A stretch of 64,000 nucleotides of DNA from Bacteroidota bacterium (GCA_023437305.1 JAEZGN010000007.1:1-64000); one strand, 5' to 3'; counted from the first letter of the stretch, positions 23,609 through 33,220 are shown. The notes: generated by a model not told the origin, from the sequence alone. Program-made: numbers and translations.

Positions 23609-24295
23609 ATGGGAAATAAGATTCTGATCGTTGATGACGAGAAAGACATTTGCGAGATATTAGAATTCAATTTAAGCAACGAAGGCTTTGACGTTGAATT
23701 AGCTTATTCGGCAGAAGAAGCCCTAAAGAAATTGAACCCCGACTTTTCTCTTATCCTCCTCGATGTGATGATGGGTGGAATGTCGGGCTACAAAATGGCG
23801 GAAAAGCTGAGGAAAGAAGGTAATAATATTCCTATTGTTTTCTTAACGGCCAAAGATACCGAGAATGATATGCTTACAGGTTTTTCGGTGGGAGGAGATG
23901 ATTATATTTCCAAGCCATTCTCGATAAAGGAAGTCATTGCTCGTATCAAGGCTGTGGTAAAAAGACTGGAAGTCAAAAAAAATACAAAGGAGTCAACTAC
24001 TGAGTTAACCTTTGCCGGTATTGTGATCAATATGGACAAAAAAGAATTAACTGTTGATGGAGAAAAAGTAGCACTTACAAAAACTGAGTTTGAGATACTT
24101 GCCTTATTGGCAACAAATGTAGATAAGGTGTTTTCACGTGAAGATATTATCCAGACTGTATGGCGCGAAACTCCTTATATTACAGAGCGGACTGTAGATG
24201 TGCATATTGCCCGTCTGAGGAAAAAAATGGGAGAGTACTCCTCGCTTATCGCCAATCGTTCGGGCTATGGTTATAGATTTAATATAGGAGAATAA
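23609..24295 (+). CDS. PhoB-like response regulator (OmpR family)
   Basis: This 228-residue protein has an N-terminal receiver domain with the acidic pair D9-D10, phospho-acceptor D52 (LILLDVMMGGMSG) and K102 (YISKPFS), then an OmpR/PhoB winged-helix domain from about 130 (KTEFEILALLATNVDKVFSR, TERTVDVHIARLRKKMGEYS). The stop overlaps the histidine-kinase start by one base (24295). Given that it follows pstSCAB-phoU, phosphate starvation is the probable input and the 11-bp repeats upstream of pstS the probable target; it could also be a general regulator of the RprY type, which shares this fold. Confidence 0.88.
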   Translation: MGNKILIVDDEKDICEILEFNLSNEGFDVELAYSAEEALKKLNPDFSLILLDVMMGGMSGYKMAEKLRKEGNNIPIVFLTAKDTENDMLTGFSVGGDDYISKPFSIKEVIARIKAVVKRLEVKKNTKESTTELTFAGIVINMDKKELTVDGEKVALTKTEFEILALLATNVDKVFSREDIIQTVWRETPYITERTVDVHIARLRKKMGEYSSLIANRSGYGYRFNIGE

Positions 24296-26001
24296 TGAAG
24301 CTGACTTATAAGCAACGATTATTTTTATACTTTGCTATTATCTTCACTCTATTTACTGCCGGAATCTTTGTTTTCGAGCAGTCGAGGGAGCGGAGGTTGA
24401 GAACTGAAGCATTGGAAGAAAAATTGGATGCTTATGCCGAGATCATTAACTCCAGTCATGGCTTCTTGTCTCTGGATAGCCTCGAAGAGCTTCTTCCTGC
24501 AAACATACGGCTGACCTTAATCGATAATGACGGGAATGTATTGTACGACAATTCTATAAAAGATGTACATTCTCTCGAAAATCATGCAATGCGCCCCGAA
24601 GTACAAGCCGCAATAGCAAAAGGGCGAGGTAGTAATATAAGAATGTCTGCTTCTCTCAACAAGGAATATCTATATTATGCAAAAAAAATAGGTAACGGTT
24701 ATGTTCGGGTAGCCCTTCCGTATGATATACAGACTCGGCGTTTTTTAGAGCCCGATAATTTGTTTTTGTATTTTATTCTTGCATTTTTCTTTATTATACT
24801 CATTCTGCTGAATGCCATAACAAACCGTTTTGGAAAATCGATCAGGCAGCTTCGAGACTTTGTAATCACTTCAGATAGTGAAAAGCTTCCGAAACTTGAT
24901 TTTCCGAATGATGAATTGGGGCAAATAAGTACGAAGCTTGTAGAAAATTACAAACAGCTAAGAAGAAGCCAAAAGCGAATAGCTCTCGAGAGAGAGAAGT
25001 TATTGCAACACGTTCATTCATCCGAAGAAGGAATTTGTTTCTTTTCGGCAGATAGGAATGTTGAATTTTATAATGGGCTATTTATTCAATATCTCAACAC
25101 AATTTCGAGTGAGCCTAACAGCAATCCCAAAGAAATATTTTCAGATAGTGCTTTTGATGAACTCAATGATTTTCTGTCGCGGGAAGATAAGGGAGAAAAT
25201 TATTTTGAGATACATATCAGAAAGCATGGAAGGCTCTTTATTCTGCGGTTGAATATCTTCGAAGACCGTAGTTTTGAGATCGTACTGAATGATATGACAG
25301 AGGAAGAGAAAACCCGACTACTGAAACAGGAAATGACAAGCAATATAGCGCACGAATTGCGCACACCTGTAACAAGCATACGGGGATATCTCGAAACAGT
25401 GCTTGTACAATCGACCTTAGACGAACATAAGAAACAACACTTTATAAACAGAGCTTACAATCAGACGATCATCCTTTCGGAATTGATAGGAGATATGAGT
25501 TTGATAACTAAAATAGAAGAGGCTCCCACTTCTTTCCGAAAAGAAGAAGTGAATATCTATCAGTTGCTTAATGAATTGAATGATGATCTTGCCACTGCCT
25601 TGCAGAGCAAAAATATAGTAATGACAACCAATAATATTCCCGAAAGTCTGGCGATAAATGGGAATAGGAGTTTGTTATATTCCATCTTTCGTAATTTGGT
25701 GGATAATGTCATTCGCTATGCAGGAGAAGATGTAACGATATGTGTAAGTGTATACAACGAAGACAAAGACTATTATTACTTCTCATTCTACGATACAGGG
25801 GTAGGAATCTCTGATGAAAAACACCTGAAACGCTTATTCGAACGCTTCTATAGAGTCAATGAAGGTCGTACACGCGACACAGGAGGCTCGGGCTTAGGGC
25901 TCTCTATCGTTAAGAATGCCATCGCCTTTCACAATGGTTCTATTATCGCTAAAAATAGAAAAGAAGGTGGCTTGGAATTCTTATTCAAGCTAAAAAAATA
26001 G
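24295..26001 (+). CDS. PhoR-like sensor histidine kinase
   Basis: This 568-residue kinase has an N-terminal membrane helix (8-26), a periplasmic sensor part of about 130 residues, a second helix (LFLYFILAFFFIILILLNAI, about 157-176), a HAMP-like linker, a PAS-like segment (FFSADRNVEFYNGLFIQYLN), the H-box IAHELRTPVTSIRGYLET with H353, and an ATPase domain with NLVDNVIRYA (N-box), FYDTGVGIS and GGSGLGLSIVKNA. It should phosphorylate the overlapping response regulator. Its neighbours point to phosphate sensing through the Pst-PhoU complex. After it comes a repeat element at 26041. Confidence 0.88.
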   Translation: MKLTYKQRLFLYFAIIFTLFTAGIFVFEQSRERRLRTEALEEKLDAYAEIINSSHGFLSLDSLEELLPANIRLTLIDNDGNVLYDNSIKDVHSLENHAMRPEVQAAIAKGRGSNIRMSASLNKEYLYYAKKIGNGYVRVALPYDIQTRRFLEPDNLFLYFILAFFFIILILLNAITNRFGKSIRQLRDFVITSDSEKLPKLDFPNDELGQISTKLVENYKQLRRSQKRIALEREKLLQHVHSSEEGICFFSADRNVEFYNGLFIQYLNTISSEPNSNPKEIFSDSAFDELNDFLSREDKGENYFEIHIRKHGRLFILRLNIFEDRSFEIVLNDMTEEEKTRLLKQEMTSNIAHELRTPVTSIRGYLETVLVQSTLDEHKKQHFINRAYNQTIILSELIGDMSLITKIEEAPTSFRKEEVNIYQLLNELNDDLATALQSKNIVMTTNNIPESLAINGNRSLLYSIFRNLVDNVIRYAGEDVTICVSVYNEDKDYYYFSFYDTGVGISDEKHLKRLFERFYRVNEGRTRDTGGSGLGLSIVKNAIAFHNGSIIAKNRKEGGLEFLFKLKK

Positions 26002-26040
26002 AATGCCGGATTTTATATTAAACCATCGCTTATAATCTCT

Positions 26041-26117
26041 TTGTCATCCTGAGAGAAACGAAGCATCTTTAGAACTAGATTCAAAATAAATTCTTCACTT
26101 CACTCAGAACAACAAAA
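26041..26117. repeat. Imperfect palindromic REP-like element
   Basis: The left arm TGTCATCCTGAGAGAAACGA and the right arm, read in reverse complement as TTGTTCTGAGTGAAGTGAAG, match at most positions and enclose a short AT-rich centre. Palindromes with the core TCCTGAG-n-GAA-nn-GAAG are spread through many Bacteroidota genomes as REP-like elements between convergent genes. It lies between two convergent genes here and may act as a terminator. No second copy is seen in this window. Confidence 0.5.
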
Positions 26118-26129
26118 GATATTTCAGTT

Positions 26130-26786
26130 TTATCCATTTACTTTTTTATAATCTGCAAGGAATGTGGCTAATCCACTATCTGTAAGAGGGTGCTTTAGTA
26201 ATCCTTTTATTGCAGACAATGGGCAAGTAGCAACATCGGCCCCTACTTCGATACACTGTATGATATGTTGCGTACTGCGGATAGATGCAGCCAACACCTG
26301 AGTAGGCATATCATAAGTAGCGTACATATCTACAATCTTACTTACTAGCTCGATGCCATCACTTGAAATATCATCAAGGCGTCCTACAAATGGAGATACA
26401 TAGGTAGCCCCTGCTTTTGCTGCTAATAAAGCCTGACCAACAGAAAATACCAATGTGCAATTCGTGCGGATTCCTTTCTTCGTGAAATATTTAATCGCCT
26501 TGATTCCATCCTCTATACAAGGGACTTTCACAACAATGTTTTTGTGTAAAGCCGCAAGCTCTTCTCCCTCGCGTATCATTCCTTCATAATCTGTAGAGAT
26601 CACTTCTGCGCTGACATCTCCATCTACAATTTTGCAGATTTCCAGATAATGATTCCGTTGATTTTCTACTCCTTTTATTCCTTCCTTTGCCATAAGGGAC
26701 GGATTGGTGGTTACTCCGTCTAATACTCCTAAATTGTTAGCTTCGCGGATTTGATCCAAATTCGCTGTGTCGATAAAGAATTTCAT
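26130..26786 (-). CDS. Fructose-6-phosphate aldolase / transaldolase-like enzyme
   Basis: This 218-residue protein is of the short transaldolase family (TalC/FSA). It has MKFFIDTANLDQIREANNLG, GVTTNPSLMAKEG, the Schiff-base lysine K87 in NIVVKVPC, TNCTLVFSVGQALLAAKAGA and VSPFVGRLDDIS. Such enzymes split or join fructose-6-phosphate, or act as transaldolase in the pentose phosphate pathway; the two activities cannot be separated by eye. The gene is single, convergent with the sensor kinase gene. A complete and usual length. Confidence 0.92.
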   Translation of the reverse strand: MKFFIDTANLDQIREANNLGVLDGVTTNPSLMAKEGIKGVENQRNHYLEICKIVDGDVSAEVISTDYEGMIREGEELAALHKNIVVKVPCIEDGIKAIKYFTKKGIRTNCTLVFSVGQALLAAKAGATYVSPFVGRLDDISSDGIELVSKIVDMYATYDMPTQVLAASIRSTQHIIQCIEVGADVATCPLSAIKGLLKHPLTDSGLATFLADYKKVNG

Positions 26787-26953
26787 GATATGTTATTATA
26801 TTTATGAATACTATCCTCTAATATCCGAATATATTTTAATTAAAACAAATCAGAAAGGCTGTTTGTTTCCGTTCTGGATATGCTTTATACTATCTTAATA
26901 TATAGACAGATATAATTCTTTTGAACTCTGTTGAAAAGATTGTTTAGCAGATC

Positions 26954-26985
26954 GTTGCCATATGAGATAATACCTATTACTTTTG
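26954..26985 (+). promoter_or_regulatory. Promoter of the EamA transporter gene
   Basis: GTTG (26954-26957) and TACTTTTG (26978-26985) are 20 bases apart, a near-consensus Bacteroidota promoter. It covers an in-frame TTG at 26983, so translation should start at ATG 27019. Confidence 0.6.
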
Positions 26986-27018
26986 CAATCTCATTCAGGT
27001 TTATCTCAACAAAACGCT

Positions 27019-27927
27019 ATGGCTATATCTAAACACTACTGGTATCATACTATTGCTATTCTCACTGTGATTGTTTGGGGTACTACCTTTGTTTCTACAA
27101 AGGTTCTTATAGGGTATGGATTATCTCCTTCCGAAATTCTGATCTATCGCTTCCTGTTGGCATATATAGGTATTTGGTTTGTCTGCCCGAAAAGGCTTTT
27201 TGCTAAATCTGTTAAAGATGAGCTCCTGTTTGTTGCCGCCGGACTATGCGGTGGTTCCCTCTATTTTGTATTCGAAAATACGGCACTGCAAATAACTCTG
27301 GCATCCAATGTCTCTCTTATTATATGTACTTCTCCCATATTTACCGCCTTCCTTTCTTATTTAATGTACCGAAAGGAAAAACTGAAAGCATCCCTTATAT
27401 TTGGCTCGCTCACCGCTCTGCTAGGGGTTGGTTTGGTTGTTTTCAACGGTAGCTTTATTTTGCAGATCAATCCACTAGGAGATATTCTGACAATACTGTC
27501 AGCCCTGTCGTGGGCTTTTTATGGGATTGTATTGCGCAAAGTCAACGGGCGTTATTCAACACTTTTTATTACCCGTAAGGTATTTATTTATGGTATAATT
27601 ACCATGCTGCCTTTTCTTGCTTTTAGCCCTTCATCCCTTCATCCCGAATTGCTTGTGCAGCCTGTTATTATTGCCAATCTGTTGTTCTTAGGCCTGATTG
27701 CTTCATTGCTTTGTTTTATAGCATGGAACACAGCTGTAAAAGAACTTGGTATTGTGCAGACATCCAACTATATCTACTTCGTACCGCTGGTAACACTGCT
27801 TACTTCTGCCATTGTAATAGATGAACATATTACAATGGTTGCTCTTCTAGGCTCTGTGTTTATTCTATTTGGTGTGTATGTTGCCGAGAAAGGATTCAGA
27901 TTTGGGTTGAAGAAAAAGGTTGTATAG
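27019..27927 (+). CDS. EamA/DMT-family transporter
   Basis: This 302-residue protein has ten predicted membrane helices in two EamA repeats (IAILTVIVWGTTFVSTKVLI at the first helix, ILTILSALSWAFYGIVLRK at the sixth). It exports or exchanges small metabolites; the substrate is not known. ATG 27019 is chosen because the upstream in-frame TTG lies inside the promoter's -7 element. The gene is convergent with the GNAT-YoaP gene, 12 bases away. Confidence 0.88.
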   Translation: MAISKHYWYHTIAILTVIVWGTTFVSTKVLIGYGLSPSEILIYRFLLAYIGIWFVCPKRLFAKSVKDELLFVAAGLCGGSLYFVFENTALQITLASNVSLIICTSPIFTAFLSYLMYRKEKLKASLIFGSLTALLGVGLVVFNGSFILQINPLGDILTILSALSWAFYGIVLRKVNGRYSTLFITRKVFIYGIITMLPFLAFSPSSLHPELLVQPVIIANLLFLGLIASLLCFIAWNTAVKELGIVQTSNYIYFVPLVTLLTSAIVIDEHITMVALLGSVFILFGVYVAEKGFRFGLKKKVV

Positions 27928-27939
27928 AATAATATATTT

Positions 27940-28704
27940 TCAGTCTTTGAGTATTCTCTTTAAGTAGGATATATCTAATAGATTTACAGTCTCAAAAGTT
28001 CCTTTATAAAACACTCCCCAGTTGTTGAAAACACAAGGCAATGCTTTTGCCTTTTGCAGTGTATCCACTTCAATGAATGACACCGGGACGTTGTTCGTTT
28101 CGCAATACTCTTTTGTCATCTCAATACTCTGATAGACATAGGGGCACTGCATATCATAATAAATTGTAAGCTCCTTGTTTCCTATTTTCAGGCTCTTGGC
28201 GTTTTGTGCAAACTTTGGTGTTGTTCCGTCAAGAGAAAGTGCCAGTAATTCATATCCATTGTCGGTCGTATCAACAACCTCGAATCCAAACCTTTTTGCA
28301 AATGATTGATCAGAGAGCCACGATTTTTGTTTTTGTGCTCCGAGCATGCAAATACCCGACTTGCCTTTTTTCTTTGCATCAGCCAAGCAATACTCCATTA
28401 GCGATCTTCCATACCCTTTTCCTTTATAATTGCCCAAAACCCACAAGCAATATACATAGTAATAGTTGTCGCCGATTATGGGAACCCAAGCCCTTTCCAA
28501 AGGGGCATATTCGATAAAAACGGTAGCCTTTGCATTTAGTTTTCTAAAGACATGGCCCTCATTCAGTCTGTCTGAGAGCCATTGTCTTTTTGCTTCAATA
28601 CCTTGATGGGTCTTTTTACTACGGATAATGCAGCATAAGTGCTCATCGGTAAGGTTTTCTATCGTTAAGTTTACAAAATCATCGATCATCTGCTTTTGTT
28701 TCAA
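27940..28704 (-). CDS. GNAT acetyltransferase with C-terminal YoaP domain
   Basis: The first 165 residues form a GNAT domain with the acetyl-CoA loop YKGKGYGRSLMEYCL (near 93-107) and RFGFEVVDTTDNGYELLAL. The last 85 residues (LTIYYDMQCPYVYQSIEMTK, VPVSFIEVDTLQKAKALPCV, FNNWGVFYKGTF) match the YoaP domain found behind GNAT domains in Firmicutes and Bacteroidota, which has a thioredoxin-like fold with a single CP motif. The substrate is not known. ATG 28704 or 28689 may be the start. It begins 18 bases after the OPT transporter stop and is probably co-transcribed with it. Confidence 0.85.
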   Translation of the reverse strand: MKQKQMIDDFVNLTIENLTDEHLCCIIRSKKTHQGIEAKRQWLSDRLNEGHVFRKLNAKATVFIEYAPLERAWVPIIGDNYYYVYCLWVLGNYKGKGYGRSLMEYCLADAKKKGKSGICMLGAQKQKSWLSDQSFAKRFGFEVVDTTDNGYELLALSLDGTTPKFAQNAKSLKIGNKELTIYYDMQCPYVYQSIEMTKEYCETNNVPVSFIEVDTLQKAKALPCVFNNWGVFYKGTFETVNLLDISYLKRILKD

Positions 28705-28722
28705 ACTAACATATATCTCGTC

Positions 28723-30750
28723 TTATTTCAGTCCGTCTTTCTTAGCTTTCATTGATGAATAGCCCAGATAGAATATGATTACGGCATACATCAACAATGC
28801 GAGCCATTGTGAGCCGGCAGAGTCTAACCATTCTTTATTCACCAGATCAACTCCTCCGAAACGTAAGGTTGCGCTAACAACCCCCATCAAAGCACCTCCG
28901 GCAATAAATCCTGATGCCAATAATGTTCCTTTATCCAATCGTGCCGAATTCAACGCTTTATCTTTACTGCGACTGCCTACATACCAATTTACTGCACCAC
29001 CAACTAGTAGTGGAACATTCAGTTGAAGTGGGATAAACATTCCTAAAGCAAAGGCAAGAGCCGGCACTCTAAAGAATGTAAGCAATAGGGCGATCAATGC
29101 TCCAATGCCATATAGTATCCATGGTGCACCAGTACCCGACATCAGAGGGTCTATAACGGCAGCCATTGCGTTAGCCTGTGGAGCTACAAGAGCATTCTCT
29201 CCGGTAAAGCCGTACGTATCATTCAATATGATCATTACTCCTCCTACAGTTGCAGCAGAAACGAGTGTTCCTAGAAACTTCCACGATTGTTGTTTAGCCG
29301 GAGTAGTTCCCAGCCAATAACCAATCTTAAGGTCGGTTATAAATCCTCCCGCCATAGACAGGGCAGTACATACCACCCCTCCCATAATCAATGCTGCAAC
29401 CATACCCGAAGTACCTTTCAGTCCTACTGCCACCATGATAACAGAGGCAAGGATAAGGGTCATCAGTGTCATTCCCGAAACAGGGTTTGTACCCACTATG
29501 GCAATCGCATTGGCAGCTACAGTGGTAAACAAGAAAGCAATTATGGCTACCACAAGAATAGCTATGACAGCGTAAAACAGATTATGCATTACTCCCAGAT
29601 AGAAGAAAATGAATGTTGCAAGCAACGCTACTATTACTCCTATAGAGATTATTTTCATCGGAAGATCAAGCTGAGTACGCTTATCTATTTTCGATGCATC
29701 TTTATTTCCTCCTTTAAACTCTTTAGAAGCAAGTCCTACAGCACTTTTGATAATAGGCCATGACCGAATGATACCGATTATCCCCGCCATTGCGATACCT
29801 CCGATACCAATATGGCGTGCCATAGATGAGAATATCACTTCAGGGCTGGCTGATGATATTCCGTCAATAAGCCCTCCTCCGGGTAAATAAGCTGCGGGAT
29901 TTAACATTTGCAGTGTTGTATCTCCTAATAATGGCATAAGAGGAACAAGCACGAACCAAACCAATGCCGAACCGGCGCAGATGATAGCGGCATATCTTAA
30001 TCCTACTATATATCCCAAGCCGAGAACCGCTGCTCCAACGTTGACACTGAATAGCATCTTCGCTTTATTGGCTAAGGCTTCACCGTAGGGGATTACACGC
30101 GATGTAAAGTTTTCGCCCCATGCGCCGAATGTAGCTATAACAAAGTCATAAAGTCCACCTATCAGCCCCGCCATAATAAGGGGCTTGGCCTGATCTCCTC
30201 CTTTTTCGCCCGATACCAACACTTGTGTAGTGGCGGTAGCCTCGGGGAAAGGATATTTTCCGTGCATATCGGAAACAAAATATTTGCGGAAAGGAATAAG
30301 GAACAAGATTCCTAATATACCTCCGAGCAGTGAGCTAAGAAATACCTGAAAGAAATCGACCGAAATATCGGGATATTTAGCTTGCAGGATGTAAAGTGCA
30401 GGCAGGGTGAATATAGCGCCGGCTACAATAACCCCGCTACTTGCCCCAATGGATTGTATTATGACATTTTCTCCAAGTGCGTTTTTACGCTTGGTGGCAC
30501 TCGATAGTCCTACGGCAATAATAGCGATAGGGATAGCGGCTTCGAATACCTGTCCTACTTTCAGACCCAGATAGGCTGCTGCAGCACTAAACAAAACGGC
30601 CATCAGCAGTCCCCACATAACCGACCATGGCGTAACTTCTTTGTATTGCTTATTGGGAGACATTATGGGGTTGTACTCTTCTCCCTTTTTGAGCTCATGA
30701 AAAGCGTTTTCAGGTAATCCGCTTATCTTGTCTTCGTTTTCTGTTTTCAC
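28723..30750 (-). CDS. OPT-family oligopeptide transporter
   Basis: This 675-residue membrane protein has about sixteen predicted helices and OPT family features: PNKQYKEVTPWSVMWGLLMA at the start, LGENVIIQSIGASSGVIVAG, FPEATATTQVLVSGEKGG and FRVPALAFALGMFIPLQLNV near the end. It imports small peptides or metal-peptide complexes by proton symport; the bacterial branch has been linked to both. The downstream GNAT-YoaP protein may act on the imported compound, which is an inference from neighbourhood. A minus-strand -7 element lies at 30800-30807. Confidence 0.92.
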   Translation of the reverse strand: MKTENEDKISGLPENAFHELKKGEEYNPIMSPNKQYKEVTPWSVMWGLLMAVLFSAAAAYLGLKVGQVFEAAIPIAIIAVGLSSATKRKNALGENVIIQSIGASSGVIVAGAIFTLPALYILQAKYPDISVDFFQVFLSSLLGGILGILFLIPFRKYFVSDMHGKYPFPEATATTQVLVSGEKGGDQAKPLIMAGLIGGLYDFVIATFGAWGENFTSRVIPYGEALANKAKMLFSVNVGAAVLGLGYIVGLRYAAIICAGSALVWFVLVPLMPLLGDTTLQMLNPAAYLPGGGLIDGISSASPEVIFSSMARHIGIGGIAMAGIIGIIRSWPIIKSAVGLASKEFKGGNKDASKIDKRTQLDLPMKIISIGVIVALLATFIFFYLGVMHNLFYAVIAILVVAIIAFLFTTVAANAIAIVGTNPVSGMTLMTLILASVIMVAVGLKGTSGMVAALIMGGVVCTALSMAGGFITDLKIGYWLGTTPAKQQSWKFLGTLVSAATVGGVMIILNDTYGFTGENALVAPQANAMAAVIDPLMSGTGAPWILYGIGALIALLLTFFRVPALAFALGMFIPLQLNVPLLVGGAVNWYVGSRSKDKALNSARLDKGTLLASGFIAGGALMGVVSATLRFGGVDLVNKEWLDSAGSQWLALLMYAVIIFYLGYSSMKAKKDGLK

Positions 30751-30799
30751 GGGTTAACTATTTTTTTGTTACAAATTTCTTCTGAAAGTATTACAGATA

Positions 30800-30807
30800 C
30801 AAATCTA
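30800..30807 (-). promoter_or_regulatory. -7 element of the OPT transporter operon
   Basis: CAAATCTA reads TAGATTTG on the minus strand, fitting TAnnTTTG, 49 bases from the start at 30750. No clear -33 box. Confidence 0.4.
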
Positions 30808-30924
30808 CATTATTTTTTACAGTTATGAAAAAGAACTTATTCCAACACTTTTTTTATTTCCAACATCGTAAAGCTTAAAAAGTAACAGAATACAATTTTT
30901 ATACGATAATCTCATATTCTCATT

Positions 30925-31016
30925 AAGTGTCACATTTTAATGTTCTTACTCGCTGTTTTGAGGCGAAAAGGTGACAAAAGTGACACTTTTTAGCTTGTTT
31001 TTCTCTGTCACCTTTT
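30925..31016. promoter_or_regulatory. Two interleaved inverted repeats around GTGAC motifs
   Basis: AAGTGTCAC (30925-30933) is the reverse complement of GTGACACTT (30980-30988), and AAAAGGTGACA (30966-30976) is the reverse complement of TGTCACCTTTT (31006-31016). The two dyads interlock and share a GTGAC half-site that occurs four times. They lie in the 386-base gap between the divergent OPT and M48 genes, suggesting a binding site for a dimeric regulator. Nothing else is seen in the gap apart from -7 elements at 30800 and 31092. Confidence 0.45.
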
Positions 31017-31091
31017 GTCCCGATCGGCAACTTATATAAGATAAATTATGGATTATAAAACGCAGTCTGTTTCGTATCTCATTTTATTTAA

Positions 31092-31099
31092 TATTTTTG
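31092..31099 (+). promoter_or_regulatory. -7 element (TATTTTTG) of the M48 protease gene
   Basis: TATTTTTG ends 37 bases before the protease start codon. The sequence around is AT-rich and no -33 box is evident. Confidence 0.4.
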
Positions 31100-31136
31100 T
31101 TTTCTCAAGTAGAAATAAAACTATATCTATTATACT

Positions 31137-33185
31137 ATGAACATACAGTTATCTGATAATTTCAGGAAGAAAACACTTGGTGCTATTTTTTCTATAGTCG
31201 TTTTCATTATTGTTTATATAATGTTGCTTATCCTCGCTATAATGCTTACTGCATTATGTGCCTATGGGGGTATTATGCTTATAGTAAACTTTCCTAAATT
31301 TATAACTATTTTATTAGGAATAGGGTTGGCCAGTTTTGGAATTATAATTCTGTTTTTCTTATTTAAATTTTTATTTAAAGAACACTCCGTAGATAGGAGT
31401 CATTTAGAAGAAATTACCTCTAAAGACTATCCTCGGTTGTTTGGTATGATAGAAGAAATAGTAGTAGAAGTGGGAACAAAGTTTCCTAAGAAAGTATATA
31501 TGTCGAGTGATGTAAATGCTGCCGTATTTTATGATTCCAGTTTCTGGAGTATGTTTTTCCCTATTTCTAAAAATCTGCAAATAGGCATGGGGCTTGTAAA
31601 TACAGTTACAGAACAAGAACTGAAAGCTATTCTAGCCCATGAGTTCGGGCATTTTTCCCAACGCAGTATGAGTGTAGGTAGCTATGTATACAACGTGAAT
31701 CAGGTAATCTATAACATGCTGTACGAAAATGAGTCGTTCGACAAGATGATAAGTGGCTGGGCAAGTATCACAGGCTATTTTTCTATTTTTGTGATTATAG
31801 CCGTCAAAGTGATTCAGGGAATTCAGTGGGTATTGAGAAAATTATATGATTATGTTAACCTGAAACATTTAGCACTATCAAGAGAAATGGAATTTCACGC
31901 CGATCAGGTAGCTGCTAATGTAGCAGGTAGCCTAGCACTTCAGGAATCATTGGTGAGGCTCGATCTTGCGCAACATGCTTATAATCTTGCGATCAACTTT
32001 TATGAAAAGAAGAGCGATGATAAAATAATAAGTGAGAATCTATATCAAGATCAATTGTTTGTTTTAGATATTCTTGTAAAGGAAAATAATACGCCACTCA
32101 AAAATAACTTACCACTGGTTGCATTAGAAGACCTCAGGAAATACAATAAGTCTAAGCTAAATGTAGATGATCAATGGGCTTCGCATCCAACTACAGAGGA
32201 AAGAGTAAATGCCTTGATAGAGCTTAATATCACGAAGGATAGTGTAAAGAATAATCTGGCAATAGATTTGTTTTCGAATGATGGTACAATCGAGAAAAAA
32301 ATGACTGTAAAAGTCTTTTATTATTCTACGTTCGACAAAGATGTCAGACGGTTGACTATAGACGAATTTAAGAAAGAGTTTATAGACGATTATAATAAAA
32401 ATACTTTTCCAAAACAGTATAATGGTTATTATGATGAAAAGAATATTATTCCATTTGACCTATCGGAGATAACAGATTTTTCACAAATAGAGACAATGGA
32501 TAGATTATTTGCGAAAGAAAAGGTTGATATGGTCTATAGTTATATTTCGATAGAAGCAGATAGAAACACGTTGAATAATATTTACACAAAGAAAGTTCCT
32601 ATCAAAAGGTTTGAATATGATGGAAAGAAATATATGAGAAAGGAAGCCGGAGCGTTGGAGGTAAAGCTAGATGCCGAAATGCAAGCTCTTAAGGCAGAAA
32701 TAAAAAAGAACGATATAGCTATTTATCGCTTTTTCTATAATCAGGCGAAAATAAGAGGGATCGAAAGTGAATTGAAGACTAAATATATTACTCTTTTTGA
32801 TGAGGATATGGGTTACGAAAAAAAGTTCCAGCTTTTCTCGAAGTTTACAGAACAAGCCGATTCCTTGGGGCGGGCAACATCAGATGAACAGGTGGAAGAT
32901 ATATTTAGAGAGTTTTCCGAATTGGAAATAATATTGAAGCAAGAGCTAAAACAATTTTTGAAAAAAAATCTTTTGGCACAGGAAATTACAAAAACGATGA
33001 ATGATAACCTGAGTAATTACTTCGGAGGAAATTGGTCTTATTCAAAAAATCCGGACTCTGATCAGGAGTATTTAGATACAATGTTTCAAGCAGTAAATTA
33101 TTATTATTACTTTATATCGAGGAGTTACTTTTTATCCAAGCGAGATTTATTGGACTTTCAGATAGCTTTGTTAGCAGAAAGGTAA
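31137..33185 (+). CDS. M48-family membrane metallopeptidase
   Basis: This 682-residue protein has two N-terminal membrane helices (about 15-45 and 55-80) followed by a zinc-protease domain with HEFGH (H168-E169...H172; the HEXXH motif) and the third ligand E252 in REMEFHADQVAANVAGS. Another hydrophobic part lies near 205-230, as in HtpX/Ste24-type proteases. The C-terminal 350 residues are mostly helical with no family I recognise and may bind substrate or partners. M48 proteins clear misfolded membrane proteins; the long C-terminus makes it unlike plain HtpX. It stands alone, convergent with the barrel-protein gene. Confidence 0.85.
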   Translation: MNIQLSDNFRKKTLGAIFSIVVFIIVYIMLLILAIMLTALCAYGGIMLIVNFPKFITILLGIGLASFGIIILFFLFKFLFKEHSVDRSHLEEITSKDYPRLFGMIEEIVVEVGTKFPKKVYMSSDVNAAVFYDSSFWSMFFPISKNLQIGMGLVNTVTEQELKAILAHEFGHFSQRSMSVGSYVYNVNQVIYNMLYENESFDKMISGWASITGYFSIFVIIAVKVIQGIQWVLRKLYDYVNLKHLALSREMEFHADQVAANVAGSLALQESLVRLDLAQHAYNLAINFYEKKSDDKIISENLYQDQLFVLDILVKENNTPLKNNLPLVALEDLRKYNKSKLNVDDQWASHPTTEERVNALIELNITKDSVKNNLAIDLFSNDGTIEKKMTVKVFYYSTFDKDVRRLTIDEFKKEFIDDYNKNTFPKQYNGYYDEKNIIPFDLSEITDFSQIETMDRLFAKEKVDMVYSYISIEADRNTLNNIYTKKVPIKRFEYDGKKYMRKEAGALEVKLDAEMQALKAEIKKNDIAIYRFFYNQAKIRGIESELKTKYITLFDEDMGYEKKFQLFSKFTEQADSLGRATSDEQVEDIFREFSELEIILKQELKQFLKKNLLAQEITKTMNDNLSNYFGGNWSYSKNPDSDQEYLDTMFQAVNYYYYFISRSYFLSKRDLLDFQIALLAER

Positions 33186-33220
33186 TTGTAAATAAGCTTA
33201 TTCCTTATTCGGGTTGTAAA

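Noticed and set aside
28775..29763. Several open frames opposite the OPT transporter gene
   Set aside because: They are low-complexity complements of membrane-helix codons; the transporter frame carries the family signatures.
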